DNA of 64,000 bases from Arthrobacter sp. MYb23 (GCF_002979775.1 NZ_PCPR01000002.1:186001-250000); one strand, 5' to 3'; numbered from the stretch's first letter, positions 38,448-47,476 are shown. Translations and numbers: made by a program. Notes: generated by a model from the letters alone, not told the origin.

Positions 38448-39047
38448 GTGGAAGACAGGAAGCTGCGCATCGCAGCTGTAGGAGATGAACTACTCGCGGG
38501 CCTGGGGGATCCCCGCGCCTTGGGTTGGCTCGGAAGAGTGCTGGCCCGCACACCCCAGGACTCCGTTGTGGTGGAAAGTTTCCCGCTCCCCTGCCCCATG
38601 GAAGGTACCGAGGGCCTTGCCTCGCGCTGGCAGGATGAAGCCGGAAGGCGCTTCAGCGATCAGCATGAGAATAGACTCGTGATCGGCCTTTCGGGGCGCG
38701 ACCTTGAGTTTGGCCTGTCCACGGCACGCAGCCGGCTGAATCTTGCCAACATCCTCGACGGTGCCTCGCACAGCAGTGTGGAGGTCTTTGTGGTGGGCCC
38801 GCCGCCCACCTTGGATCCCGCCCGCAACAAACGGCTGGCCGAACTGAACACCGCCTTTGCCGACGTCACCACCAGGCGGAACCATCATTACGTTGACACG
38901 TTCTCTCCCTTGCTCAATCATGAGCAGTGGAGGACGGACCTCGCAGCCAATGGGGGAACACCGGGCCAGGCAGGCTACGGATTGATCGCGTGGCTCGTCC
39001 TGCACCGCGGCTGGTTCCAATGGCTTAATATCGCTCAACCGGAGTAG
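38448..39047 (+). CDS. SGNH/GDSL-type hydrolase
   Basis: A 199-residue protein beginning with KLRIAAVGDELLAGLGDPRA, in which GDE replaces the usual GDS of block I; blocks further on include VVIGLSGRDLEFGL-like sequence and FVVGPPPTLD (block V region). The last block has NGGTPGQAGYGLIAWLV in place of the usual D..H. The GTG at 38448 has GAAGAGG six bases upstream. Because the nucleophile Ser and the catalytic Asp/His motif are not plainly conserved, it may be a degenerate or non-catalytic member. The start of the serine hydrolase gene follows two bases after its stop. Confidence 0.7.
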   Translation: MEDRKLRIAAVGDELLAGLGDPRALGWLGRVLARTPQDSVVVESFPLPCPMEGTEGLASRWQDEAGRRFSDQHENRLVIGLSGRDLEFGLSTARSRLNLANILDGASHSSVEVFVVGPPPTLDPARNKRLAELNTAFADVTTRRNHHYVDTFSPLLNHEQWRTDLAANGGTPGQAGYGLIAWLVLHRGWFQWLNIAQPE

Positions 39048-39049
39048 CC

Positions 39050-40365
39050 ATGACGCGGAACATGCAGGTTTCTGTCAGAGCAACAGTCACAGCGGCCATC
39101 GTCGCCGCTGTCACGGCCACAGTTTCCTGCAGTTCCGGTCCTCCCGCCCCCTCAGCGACGTCGTCTACGGCCACGCCCGCGGCGTCGTCATCAACATCCT
39201 CGCCATCAACGGCTCCGGCGACGGCATCGACGTCAACGGCCTCGGCGTCAACGGCCTCGGCTGCGTTGCAGCCCTTCGACGCCGGAACCCTGCGCGCCGA
39301 CTTCGAGCGGACCGCGAAGGAAGTCCTTGTCCCGGGGGCGGTGATGTTATTGGTGACCCCCGAGGGAACCCTCACGGCTTCGTACGGCACTGGTGTCCGC
39401 GACGCTCAGCGCGCAGTATCCACCGAGGACCATATCCGGGTGGGTTCCGTTACCAAGACCTGGACCACAACTGCCATTCTGCAGATGGTTCAGGAGGGCA
39501 AGTTGTCCTTGGATGATCCGGTGTCAAGGCACCGGCCCGACGTTCCCAACGGGGACAACATCACCATCGATCAGCTACTGACCATGCGCAGCGGCCTGTT
39601 CAACTACACCGAGACTCTCGAGCTCAATTCGGCCATGGACACGGACCCGCAACGGGCCTGGCAACCGGACGAACTTCTTGCTCTGGCCTACAAACACCCA
39701 CCGTACTTTGCACCTGGACAGGGTTTCCACTACTCCAACACCAACACAGTCCTGCTCGGCCTCATCGCCGAGAAAATCGACGGCAAACCGTTGGGACAAC
39801 TGTTCAAGGAACGCATCTTTGAGCCGCTGGGCATGAAAGGAACAGTGTTCCCCGACGTCTCTTCCAACAGCATTCCCGAACCTCATCCGCAGGGCTACTT
39901 CTACGGGGACAACGTCCTGACCATGACGAACCCCGCGCTCCCGGAGGCCATGCAGCAGGAAGCCATCGCCGGCACGCTCGCGCCCAACGACGTCACCGAC
40001 GTCAACCCATCGTGGGCTTGGGCAGCTGGTGCGGGGATCTCCACGGCCACTGACCTGTTGACTCTTGGTGAGGCCCTCGTCAACGGAAAGCTCCTGAAGG
40101 CTGAACTGCAACAAAAAAGGCTTGAGACCGTCACGCCGACTAATCCGGACACGCCGGGCGGCGCCTCCTATGGTTTAGGAATTGCGAAGTCGGCAACCTC
40201 TATGGCCACACCGGAGAACTTCCGGGCTTCAACACGTTCATGGGCAGCGACCCGGTGAATTCCGTCTCGCTTGTGGTGTGGACCAACCTGGCACCCACCG
40301 CCGATGGAAAGGACCCGGCCGTGACCATCGCCCGCTCGCTCATCGGGAAGATTTACCGGCCGTAG
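39050..40365 (+). pseudogene. beta-lactamase-family serine hydrolase, frameshifted near the C-terminus
   Basis: The frame from 39050 encodes 402 residues and stops at 40258. It has a lipoprotein-like signal (Cys27), a Ser/Thr/Ala linker, the SxxK motif SVTK at 133-136 and YSN at 228-230, as in class C beta-lactamases and D-Ala-D-Ala carboxypeptidases. After YGLGIAK, at about 40188-40191, homology jumps to another frame: GNLYGHTGELPGFNTFMG, then SVSLVVWTNLAP, ending IGKIYRP at 40365. The third catalytic motif HTG (40207-40215) is only in the shifted frame. One base appears to be missing after AAG T. The gene is either recently inactivated or contains a sequencing error. Confidence 0.85.
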
Positions 40366-40414
40366 GCCAACTGCCATCAATCAGCAGCCAACAACCATTG
40401 CCTCCTGGCTGAAC

Positions 40415-40450
40415 GCGATATATCGTGTCTTACATAACGCGATATATCGC
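40415..40450. promoter_or_regulatory. twin palindromic PadR operators
   Basis: Two copies of the palindrome core CGATATATCG lie at 40416-40425 and 40440-40449; the second extends to the perfect 12-bp GCGATATATCGC (40439-40450). Their centres are 24 bp apart and the second ends 14 bp before the DUF4097 start codon. The downstream operon encodes a PadR repressor, which usually binds such ATAT-centred palindromes, so autoregulation is the likely meaning. Confidence 0.8.
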
Positions 40451-40464
40451 AACTTGGAGGGATC

Positions 40465-41313
40465 ATGTCTGAGGAACTATGGACCGTGACGGGCCCGCAA
40501 ACCATCAATGTCGAGAATGTCCACTCTCTCAAGCTGGGCATAGTCAAAGGCCGTTTTGACGTCGTTACACACCACGAACCGTTTGTCCGGATTGAAATCA
40601 GCGAGATAACGGGCGACCCCCTGACAGTCACCCTTGTTGACGGAAGACTGGAAGTACGTCACCAATTGCAGGGACCGCAGGGCTGGTTCCGCAACCTGAT
40701 GGGCACGGTCAACAACACCAGCACCAACTCGGTGATCGTTGGCATAGCGCTGCCAAACGGCGTCGATGTTGAGGCCGGTACCGTCAGCGGTGACGGCATG
40801 GTCTCGGGCATCAGGGGACGCACCCGGCTGAACACGGTTTCCGGCTCGGTCCTTGCGGACGGCACAAGCGGCGAATTGCACGTCAATACGGTCAGCGGCG
40901 AGGTCATCGCCAGAAACCACGACGGCGTCCTGACCGCCAAGAGCGTCTCAGGGGAAGTTACCGCTTCCGGAAAGTTCAAGAATATCCGCGCGAGCACTAT
41001 AAGCGGCGACCTCAGCTTCGACCTCCATGACTACACCAGCGACCTTGGTGCCAACTCCGTCTCCGGAGACTTGACCATCCGGCTGCCGCACGACGTCGGC
41101 CTGGATATCGTGGCGAAGTCGGCCAGCGGAACTGTGGTGATAGATGACCAAATGTATGCCCAACCCGGCAGCAATGTTCATACTATTGTCGGCCCCGACG
41201 AAAGGCTGATGCTGGTCAGGACCAACACCGTCTCCGGCAAGACGTACATCATGCACGGATCGGCGCCCACACCGGAAAACGGCCACCCCGTCCCCGGGGA
41301 AGCGGGCCTCTGA
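40465..41313 (+). CDS. DUF4097-family beta-repeat protein
   Basis: A 282-residue protein without signal peptide or membrane span. It is built of repeating short strands of the form 'vSGdv...g....l...tvSGev', for example TVSGDGMVSGIRGRTRLN, TVSGSVLADG and SVSGDLTIRL, which fold as a right-handed beta-solenoid in this family. A GGAGG site lies seven bases before the ATG. It is followed, with a one-base overlap (TGATG), by a PadR regulator, and the pair is preceded by two palindromic operators. DUF4097 proteins often go with PadR in envelope-stress-like operons; a molecular function is not known. Confidence 0.88.
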   Translation: MSEELWTVTGPQTINVENVHSLKLGIVKGRFDVVTHHEPFVRIEISEITGDPLTVTLVDGRLEVRHQLQGPQGWFRNLMGTVNNTSTNSVIVGIALPNGVDVEAGTVSGDGMVSGIRGRTRLNTVSGSVLADGTSGELHVNTVSGEVIARNHDGVLTAKSVSGEVTASGKFKNIRASTISGDLSFDLHDYTSDLGANSVSGDLTIRLPHDVGLDIVAKSASGTVVIDDQMYAQPGSNVHTIVGPDERLMLVRTNTVSGKTYIMHGSAPTPENGHPVPGEAGL

Positions 41314-41927
41314 TGCCTCCCGTCTTCGCGCACGGGGCGCTGCGGCTGTACCTGCTTGCATTGCTCGAGACAGGCCCGAAGCACGGCTACGAGTTGATCA
41401 AGGCGTTGGGCGACCGCTTCGGGGGTACCTACTCCCCCAGCGCCGGCACCATCTACCCGCGCTTGGGCAAGCTGGAGGAGGAAGGCCTCGTTGCCACGGA
41501 GACTGAAGGGCGCCGCACCAAGTACCTCATTACCGACGCCGGTCGGGCTGAACTGGACAGCAGACGGCAGGAGCTGGCCGATGTCGAAGACACCATATCC
41601 GCCTCCGTCAGACGGCTCGCCGACAACCTGCGGGAGGACATCCGCTCCAATATGCGCGGCTTGCGGGCAGATCTCGCGGCCACTGCTGAGGCTGCGCGAA
41701 GCAGCGCTTCTTCATCTACTTTCAGAAGCAGGACGGCGGGTTACACTCCCGAGAGCCAGCGCATCCTCAAGGAAGCGGAATTATTGGTTCAGTCCTTCAG
41801 GGACGACATCCGTGTGGAGTTACGCCAACACGGCGCCTCGCAGCCACTAACTCCCTTGGCGCTTGAAACCGTACGCACCGTACTGGACCAAGCCCGCATA
41901 TCAATCAGGAATTCGCTGCAGAACTGA
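41313..41927 (+). CDS. PadR-family transcriptional regulator
   Basis: A 204-residue regulator. The N-terminal winged helix (1-90) is typical: GALRLYLLALLETGPKHGYE, SPSAGTIYPRLGKLEEEGLV and GRRTKYLITDAGRAEL. The C-terminal half is helical and longer than in minimal PadR proteins, with coiled-coil character suited to dimerisation. Its start overlaps the DUF4097 stop by one base, so the two proteins are made together, and the twin operators at 40415-40450 are its probable binding sites. The inducer is unknown. Confidence 0.9.
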   Translation: MPPVFAHGALRLYLLALLETGPKHGYELIKALGDRFGGTYSPSAGTIYPRLGKLEEEGLVATETEGRRTKYLITDAGRAELDSRRQELADVEDTISASVRRLADNLREDIRSNMRGLRADLAATAEAARSSASSSTFRSRTAGYTPESQRILKEAELLVQSFRDDIRVELRQHGASQPLTPLALETVRTVLDQARISIRNSLQN

Positions 41928-42041
41928 CCAGCCGGGCGGCATTCCAGCACCACAAAACCGGCCCGGTTCGCGGCGCAGCACCCGGATGTGCGAAACTGGA
42001 GGGCAGCTTTATTGAGTATCAATCCTTGAAGGAGGCCAGCT

Positions 42042-42116
42042 ATGAGCAAGCGTGCACGTAAGCGTCGTGACCGTAAGCGCGGCGGCGCGAACCACGGCAA
42101 GCGTCCCAACACCTAA
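42042..42116 (+). CDS. ribosomal protein bL37 (AURKAIP1/COX24-like), 24 residues
   Basis: A 24-codon gene encoding a very basic peptide, MSKRARKRRDRKRGG followed by ANHGKRPNT. It matches the pattern of bL37, the tiny large-subunit protein found in mycobacterial ribosome structures and present across Actinobacteria, with the conserved KR.RKRRDRK and ANHGKRPN blocks. A perfect GGAGG lies eight bases before the ATG, and a strong terminator follows 32 bp after the stop, so it is a monocistronic, highly translated gene. It is below usual gene-finder length. Confidence 0.93.
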   Translation: MSKRARKRRDRKRGGANHGKRPNT

Positions 42117-42147
42117 GCCACCGGCTTAGCGTTACAGGCTTAAAAGC

Positions 42148-42183
42148 GAAGGCCCCGGAAACCATGCGGTTTCCGGGGCCTTC
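42148..42183 (+). terminator. terminator after bL37
   Basis: A perfect 16-bp stem (42148-42163 with 42168-42183) around ATGC. An A run precedes it and GACGTT follows, so it may act in both directions between bL37 and the convergent rsrA. Confidence 0.9.
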
Positions 42184-42265
42184 GACGTTAGGGGTGGATA
42201 CGTTGACCCAGCTCAGCAATGTACAACCACTGAGAAGTCATCAACCCTGCAGGATCAGGACAGAA

Positions 42266-42526
42266 TCAGGCCTCTACAGGCTTGATGGCGTGGATCCGGT
42301 CGAGTATTGAGTTCTTCAGGTTCTCCGGGGCGGATTCAGTGCACGAACGCTTCACCATGGTGCGGATGAGGCACTCAAGGTCATACTGCTCGGCACACTC
42401 CCCGCAGGTGTCCAGGTGCCGCTTGATCTCAGTGAGATCCTCGCGGGTCAGTGCACCGTCGAGGTACTCGTAGATCCGCTGCATTCGCGTATCGTCGCAA
42501 TCGCCCAATCCCTGGCAGTCGCTCAT
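42266..42526 (-). CDS. rsrA: mycothiol-system anti-sigma factor RsrA (RshA)
   Basis: An 86-residue zinc-binding anti-sigma factor that holds SigR until thiol oxidation releases it. The ZAS motif His37-x3-Cys41-x2-Cys44 ([12 protein letters not shown]) is complete, and Cys4 and Cys10 in the N-terminus may join the redox switch. It overlaps the end of sigR by four bases (ATGA), which keeps sigma and anti-sigma in balance. In Streptomyces and mycobacteria the equivalent pair controls mycothiol and thioredoxin genes. Confidence 0.94.
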   Translation of the reverse strand: MSDCQGLGDCDDTRMQRIYEYLDGALTREDLTEIKRHLDTCGECAEQYDLECLIRTMVKRSCTESAPENLKNSILDRIHAIKPVEA

Positions 42527-43230
42527 TTCTCTTTCTCCTGATTGTTGCTTCCGGCCGCGGCCTGGTCATCGGTTTGGGCCCTGAAGCCCCGTTCGGCGGC
42601 ATAGTCCGCCAACATGTCCCGCAGCATCTTCCTGCCGCGGTGCAACCGTGACATGACCGTGCCGATCGGGGTGTTCATAATCTCTGAAATCTGCTTGTAC
42701 GCGTACCCTTCAACATCCGCGAAGTAAACCGCCAGGCGGAATTCTTCAGGGATCGACTGCAAGGCGTTCTTCACGTCGGAGTCCGGGAGGTGATCCAGGG
42801 CCTCGGTCTCCGCTGACCGCAGGCCGGCCGAGGTATGCGACTCTGCCTTGGCCAACTGCCAATCCTCGATCGTGTCCGAGTTGGACTGCAGCGGCTCCCG
42901 CTGCCGCTTCCGATAGAGGTTGATGTAGGTGTTGGTGAGGATTCGGTACAGCCAGGCCTTGAGGTTGGTCCCCGGCTTGTACTGATGGAAAGCCGAAAAC
43001 GCCTTGGTGTAGGCCTCTTGGACCAGATCTTCAGCATCGGATGGGTTTCGCGCCATCCGCATTGCGGCCGAATACAGCTGGTCCACGTACTGCATGGCGT
43101 CACGCTCGAAGCGCGCCCGCCGCTGTTCGGGAGTCTCCGAAGCAGGATCGACGTCGTTTACCTCCACCGCGTCGTCATCCGCGCCGGCTGTCTGGTACGT
43201 GGCCGCTGCGGCCGGTTCAGTGGTGCTCAT
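42523..43230 (-). CDS. sigR: ECF sigma factor SigR/SigH (thiol-oxidative stress)
   Basis: A 235-residue group IV sigma factor. Region 2 (about 35-105) contains [20 protein letters not shown] and [15 protein letters not shown]; region 4 (about 145-200) contains [20 protein letters not shown] and [14 protein letters not shown]. The ATG at 43230 matches the usual SigR start. The frame stays open upstream with further ATGs at 43272 and 43296, as in Streptomyces, where a sigma-R-dependent transcript makes an N-terminally extended, unstable form. A sigma-R-type promoter lies at 43391-43416. rsrA follows with a 4-bp overlap. Confidence 0.94.
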   Translation of the reverse strand: MSTTEPAAAATYQTAGADDDAVEVNDVDPASETPEQRRARFERDAMQYVDQLYSAAMRMARNPSDAEDLVQEAYTKAFSAFHQYKPGTNLKAWLYRILTNTYINLYRKRQREPLQSNSDTIEDWQLAKAESHTSAGLRSAETEALDHLPDSDVKNALQSIPEEFRLAVYFADVEGYAYKQISEIMNTPIGTVMSRLHRGRKMLRDMLADYAAERGFRAQTDDQAAAGSNNQEKEK

Positions 43231-43390
43231 CGTTGCCAAGTCTACTGTCAGCTGCCGGGATTCCGGCTGCATTCCATATCCAGGCTCCGGAAGCATCAAC
43301 CGGTCCTTAACCAAAGTCAAAAAACCAACTCCGTTCAACTGGCGGCATACACCATGCCGCGGTCCGGTCTCCGCCGCACCTGTGGTTCAC

Positions 43391-43416
43391 AACGGTTGCT
43401 GCCGGGTAAATATTCC
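43391..43416 (-). promoter_or_regulatory. sigR: sigma-R-type autoregulatory promoter of sigR
   Basis: Read on the minus strand, GGAAT (43416-43412) is followed by exactly 18 bases and then GTT (43393-43391), continuing GTTGT. This equals the SigR/SigH consensus GGAAT-N18-GTT. Transcription would begin around 43380-43386, upstream of the ATGs at 43296 and 43272, so a longer SigR form could be made from it. Confidence 0.82.
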
Positions 43417-43501
43417 GCAAAAGTGCAAGACTAGAGCAGACTGCACCCCTTGAACACAACACTCATCGAACTAATGTGGCAAGCCATCCAGGAGGCAAGA
43501 C

Positions 43502-44017
43502 ATGTCTGTTATCCGTTTTCTCGCACGTCCCATGCTCGCGTCCAGCTTCGTCGTCGCAGGGCTGGACAAGCTCAGGAATGCGGACGACACTGCGAAACAA
43601 CTCTCGCCAGTCCTTCGTCGCGCCTCCGAATCCCTGCCTTTCAAAGCTGACGAAAAGACACTTGCACGCTTGATCGGCGGAGCGCAGCTGGGAGCCGGAG
43701 CCCTCCTCGGGCTCGGCAAACTTTCCCGCTTCGCTGCAACGGTCCTCACCATAACGTCGGCGTTGAACTCCTACGTCGAGTGGCGTTCTGCAGACATCAG
43801 CACCAAGGAAGGCCGCAGCGCCCGCAAAGCCCGGCTGTTGAAGAACATTTCCCTCACGGGCGGGGTTCTTCTGGCCTCTGTTGATACAGCGGGCCGTCCG
43901 AGCATCGCTTGGCGGGCAGAGCACTTGGCCGCCGATGCCAAGAAGGTCACAGGCAAGCAGATCAAGCGTGCAGACAAAGCAGTTCGCCAGGCCGTTGACA
44001 ACGCAGTTGGAGCATAA
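43502..44017 (+). CDS. DoxX-family membrane protein
   Basis: A 171-residue protein. The N-terminus reads RFLARPMLASSFVVAGLDKL, the family's usual first span, and further hydrophobic segments follow at about 58-70, 75-92 and 120-130. The C-terminus is basic and helical (Lys/Ala-rich). DoxX-type proteins have been tied to redox and thiol stress complexes in mycobacteria, which would fit the adjacent sigR, but no sigma-R promoter is seen on this strand. AGGAGG lies seven bases before the ATG. It ends six bases before aroA. Confidence 0.88.
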   Translation: MSVIRFLARPMLASSFVVAGLDKLRNADDTAKQLSPVLRRASESLPFKADEKTLARLIGGAQLGAGALLGLGKLSRFAATVLTITSALNSYVEWRSADISTKEGRSARKARLLKNISLTGGVLLASVDTAGRPSIAWRAEHLAADAKKVTGKQIKRADKAVRQAVDNAVGA

Positions 44018-44023
44018 GGAAGC

Positions 44024-45406
44024 ATGACCGGTACCACCGCCGCAAACACCGAATCAAATAAAACCGCCACCACATTGCCGCTATGGCCTGCCCCTCACGC
44101 CAAGGGGCCTGTGGACGCAACAGTGGCGGTCCCCGGTTCAAAGTCGCTCACCAATCGGTTCCTGGTGTTGGCGGCTTTGGCGGATGGTCCCTCACGGTTG
44201 CGGGCCCCGCTTCATTCCCGCGACTCTGCCCTGATGATCCAAGCCCTCCAGCAGCTGGGCGCCACCGTCACTGAGGTACCCGGCGACGGCCACTTCGGCC
44301 CGGACCTGCAAATTACGCCACTGGACCCGGTCGCGACCGGCCCTGAGACGGCAATCGACTGCGGGCTCGCGGGCACCGTCATGCGGTTCGTTCCGCCCTT
44401 GGCTGCGCTGCGGAACGGCGTCACAGTCTTCGACGGCGACCCTCATGCCCGCAACCGGCCCATGGGGACCATCATCGAAGCCCTGATCGCCCTCGGCGTC
44501 CCGGTGGCAGCAGATGGCGGCAGGACGCCGTCGTCCCTTCCCTTCGCGGTAGAAGGTACCGGGGAGGTTCGGGGCGGTCACTTGGTAATCGACGCCAGCG
44601 CTTCATCGCAGTTCGTTTCCGCGTTGCTGCTGGTCGGCGCCCGGTTCGCGGAGGGTTTGCATCTGGAGCACGTGGGCAAGCCAGTTCCCAGCTTGGACCA
44701 CATCACCATGACTGTGGAAGTCCTCCGCAGCGTCGGCGTCGTCGTGGACGATTCTGTGCCCAACCACTGGCGGGTCTCCCCCGGTCCCATCCGGGCTTTC
44801 GACCAGAGGATCGAACAAGACCTCTCCAACGCAGGACCTTTCCTCGCCGCGGCGCTGGCCACCCGTGGCACTGTCCGCATTCCCAATTGGCCTGCCGGCA
44901 CCACGCAAGTAGGCGATCAGTGGCGCACCATCCTGGCTGCCATGGGAGCAGAGGTAACGTTCAAGGACGGAATCCTGACAGTGACCGGAGGGGCCGAGAT
45001 CAAGGGTGCCGACTTCGATGAAACCAGCGAACTGGCACCCACTGTCGCCGCCTTGTGCGCCTTGGCCACCGGGCCCTCGCGACTCACCGGCATTGCCCAC
45101 CTCCGGGGCCACGAAACCGACCGGCTTGCCGCGCTGGTGGCCGAGATCAATGGACTTGGAGGAGACGCTGAAGAAACCGCCGATGGCTTGGTGATCCGCC
45201 CGGCTGCCCTTCACGGTGGAGTGGTCCACAGCTACGCCGACCACCGCATGGCCACTGCCGGCGCCATCCTTGGGCTCGCGGTCGAAGGCGTACAAGTTGA
45301 AGACATCGCCACGACGTCCAAGACCATGCCTGAGTTCCCACAAATGTGGGGGGCCATGCTGCAGCGAACCGAAAACACTGACGATCTTGATGAGGCCAGC
45401 AACTGA
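44024..45406 (+). CDS. aroA: 3-phosphoshikimate 1-carboxyvinyltransferase (EPSP synthase)
   Basis: Shikimate-pathway enzyme joining PEP to shikimate 3-phosphate. The 460-residue protein has VAVPGSKSLTNRFLVLAALA near residue 30, the LAGTVMRFVPPLAAL region, DPHARNRPMG near 145 (family GD..LR.RP), and the late ADHRMATAGAILGL block. The RPMG block with Arg and the other catalytic residues are in place. It forms a tight set with rsgA (2-bp gap), as in other Actinobacteria downstream of sigR. Confidence 0.96.
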   Translation: MTGTTAANTESNKTATTLPLWPAPHAKGPVDATVAVPGSKSLTNRFLVLAALADGPSRLRAPLHSRDSALMIQALQQLGATVTEVPGDGHFGPDLQITPLDPVATGPETAIDCGLAGTVMRFVPPLAALRNGVTVFDGDPHARNRPMGTIIEALIALGVPVAADGGRTPSSLPFAVEGTGEVRGGHLVIDASASSQFVSALLLVGARFAEGLHLEHVGKPVPSLDHITMTVEVLRSVGVVVDDSVPNHWRVSPGPIRAFDQRIEQDLSNAGPFLAAALATRGTVRIPNWPAGTTQVGDQWRTILAAMGAEVTFKDGILTVTGGAEIKGADFDETSELAPTVAALCALATGPSRLTGIAHLRGHETDRLAALVAEINGLGGDAEETADGLVIRPAALHGGVVHSYADHRMATAGAILGLAVEGVQVEDIATTSKTMPEFPQMWGAMLQRTENTDDLDEASN

Positions 45407-45408
45407 CC

Positions 45409-46524
45409 ATGGGCCGTGACGCAAGCTCCTGGGACGAATCCGATGTCCGGATCCGTCCCAGTAAAAAAGGATCCAGGCCCCGCACCAAGGACCGCCCCAG
45501 CCACGATGACGCCGTGATTGGCCGGATCATCACCGTTGACCGCGGACGATACCGTGCAATTGTTGGCGAAGATTCTGCCGAAGAACGCATTGTTATCGCA
45601 GCCCGTGCCCGTGAACTGCGGCGCAATCCCGTTGTCCCTGGCGACTTTGTGGCCTTGGTCGGGGACGTCTCAGGCTCGCCCGACACGCTGGCGCGCCTGG
45701 TCCGGGTGGAAGAGCGGAAGACGCTGCTCCGCCGTAGCGCTGACGATACCGACCCCATCGAACGCGTTGTCGTGGCCAATGCCGATCAACTAGTTGTGGT
45801 TGTTGCCGCAGCCAACCCGGAACCGCGCACCGGATTCATTGATCGTGCCCTGGTGGCAGCTTACGACGCCGGCATCGAGCCGCTGCTGCTCATCACCAAG
45901 GCGGATGTCAAGGACCCGGCCGAACTCCTGGCCAATTACCTGAGCCTGGACTTTCCAGTGATCATCAGCCGCACAGCGGACTCCGAAGCCGGTGGCATCG
46001 ATGCCCGCTCGGATGATGGGCTCTCAGCCCGCCTGGACAAGGACGCGGTATCCCAGCTGCGCTCACACCTCGGCGGAAAAGTCACCGTCATGCTCGGTCA
46101 CTCCGGCGTGGGTAAATCCACCATGGTTAACGCCCTGACAGGTGCAGAGCGCGCCACGGGCGGTGTCAACGCGGTAACTGGCCGGGGCAGGCACACCTCT
46201 TCCTCGGCTTTGGCGCTCAAACTCGACGATGCTCCCTCCGGCAGCTGGATTATCGACACTCCCGGCATTCGATCCTTCGGCTTGGCGCACGTGGACCCGG
46301 ACCGGATTCTGCATTCATTCCCGGATCTTGAGCCCGGCACGGAGACCTGCGACCGCGGCTGCAAGCATGGCGCCAACGCCACGAACTGCGGTTTGGATGC
46401 ATGGGTGAACGATGGCCATGCCGGCCCATCAGGGGTGGCACGGCTGGCCTCCCTGCGCCGACTGCTGGGCGCGGACCCAAGGCTCGAGGCGAAAGAGACC
46501 AAGGAGCTGGGAACCGTCAACTAA
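45409..46524 (+). CDS. rsgA: ribosome small-subunit-dependent GTPase A
   Basis: Circularly permuted GTPase that aids late 30S maturation. The 371-residue protein has an OB domain, then the permuted motifs: G4-like LLITKADV, G1 GHSGVGKSTMVNAL and G3 DTPGI. The C-terminal zinc knuckle is CDRGCKHGANATNCG. An N-terminal Arg/Lys-rich segment (RPSKKGSRPRTKDRPS) likely touches rRNA. It lies two bases after aroA. Confidence 0.95.
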   Translation: MGRDASSWDESDVRIRPSKKGSRPRTKDRPSHDDAVIGRIITVDRGRYRAIVGEDSAEERIVIAARARELRRNPVVPGDFVALVGDVSGSPDTLARLVRVEERKTLLRRSADDTDPIERVVVANADQLVVVVAAANPEPRTGFIDRALVAAYDAGIEPLLLITKADVKDPAELLANYLSLDFPVIISRTADSEAGGIDARSDDGLSARLDKDAVSQLRSHLGGKVTVMLGHSGVGKSTMVNALTGAERATGGVNAVTGRGRHTSSSALALKLDDAPSGSWIIDTPGIRSFGLAHVDPDRILHSFPDLEPGTETCDRGCKHGANATNCGLDAWVNDGHAGPSGVARLASLRRLLGADPRLEAKETKELGTVN

Positions 46525-46579
46525 TCGTTGCCGGCTTCACCTCCCCACTGCATCGAACGTTTCAGGATAGTTTGGTGGC

Positions 46580-47392
46580 ATGACCCAACCCGTTTCCACG
46601 TACAACGATGACTTGCGCCTTGCCCATGTCCTCGCCGATTCAGTCGACGCCCAGACCATGGATCGCTTCAAGGCACTGGACCTGCAGATCGAAACCAAGC
46701 CCGACCTCACGCCGGTTACTGACGCGGACAAAGCTGCTGAGGAAGCAATCCGCGGCCAATTGTCCCGCTCACGTCCTCGGGACGCGGTCCTCGGCGAGGA
46801 GTTCGGCAGCAGTGGACACGGTTCGCGACGTTGGATCATCGACCCCATTGACGGAACCAAGAACTTCGTCCGCGGCGTCCCGGTGTGGGCAACGCTGATC
46901 GCCCTCGTAGACGAAGGGGAACCCGTGGTAGGGGTAGTCAGCGCGCCGGCCTTGGGCAAGCGATGGTGGGCTGCCAAGGACATGGGCGCATACATGGGCC
47001 GCTCCCTCGCCTCGGCAACGCGGCTCAAGGTGTCAAATGTCTCCCGCCTGTCCGATGCCTCAATGTCATATTCCAGCCTTTCGGGGTGGAAGGAACGCGG
47101 CAACCTGGATGAATTCATGGGACTCACCGAGGACATCTGGCGCACGCGCGCCTACGGTGACTTCTGGTCATACTGCCTCGTGGCCGAGGGCGCGGTTGAT
47201 ATCGCCTGCGAGCCAGAGTTGAACCTCTACGACATGGCAGCCCTTGTCCCCATCGTCACTGAGGCCGGCGGCCGTTTCACGTCCTTGGAGGGCGAAGACG
47301 GCCCCTTTGGCGGCAATGCCCTGGCCACGAACTCGATCCTGCACTCGGAGGTCCTCAAGCGGCTGAACCCCGGGCTGGACGACCTTCTTTAG
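46580..47392 (+). CDS. hisN: histidinol-phosphatase, inositol-monophosphatase type
   Basis: A 270-residue Mg2+-dependent phosphatase. Metal-site motifs are LGEEFG (about 70), [15 protein letters not shown] (about 90-104) and [20 protein letters not shown] (about 212-231). The fold is that of inositol monophosphatase; actinobacterial members at this locus after aroA-rsgA act as HisN in histidine synthesis. A substrate other than histidinol phosphate cannot be ruled out from sequence. A strong terminator follows. Confidence 0.9.
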   Translation: MTQPVSTYNDDLRLAHVLADSVDAQTMDRFKALDLQIETKPDLTPVTDADKAAEEAIRGQLSRSRPRDAVLGEEFGSSGHGSRRWIIDPIDGTKNFVRGVPVWATLIALVDEGEPVVGVVSAPALGKRWWAAKDMGAYMGRSLASATRLKVSNVSRLSDASMSYSSLSGWKERGNLDEFMGLTEDIWRTRAYGDFWSYCLVAEGAVDIACEPELNLYDMAALVPIVTEAGGRFTSLEGEDGPFGGNALATNSILHSEVLKRLNPGLDDLL

Positions 47393-47434
47393 ACTTTCCC
47401 CGTCTCGCTCATCAGACGGGCAACGGAATTTTCG

Positions 47435-47476
47435 ACGGCGGAGGCCCTCTTTGAGGCGCCTCCGCCGTTTTTTATT
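47435..47476 (+). terminator. terminator after hisN
   Basis: A perfect 11-bp GC-rich stem (47435-47445 with 47458-47468) is followed by a run of T residues, a classic Rho-independent terminator closing aroA-rsgA-hisN. Confidence 0.93.
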
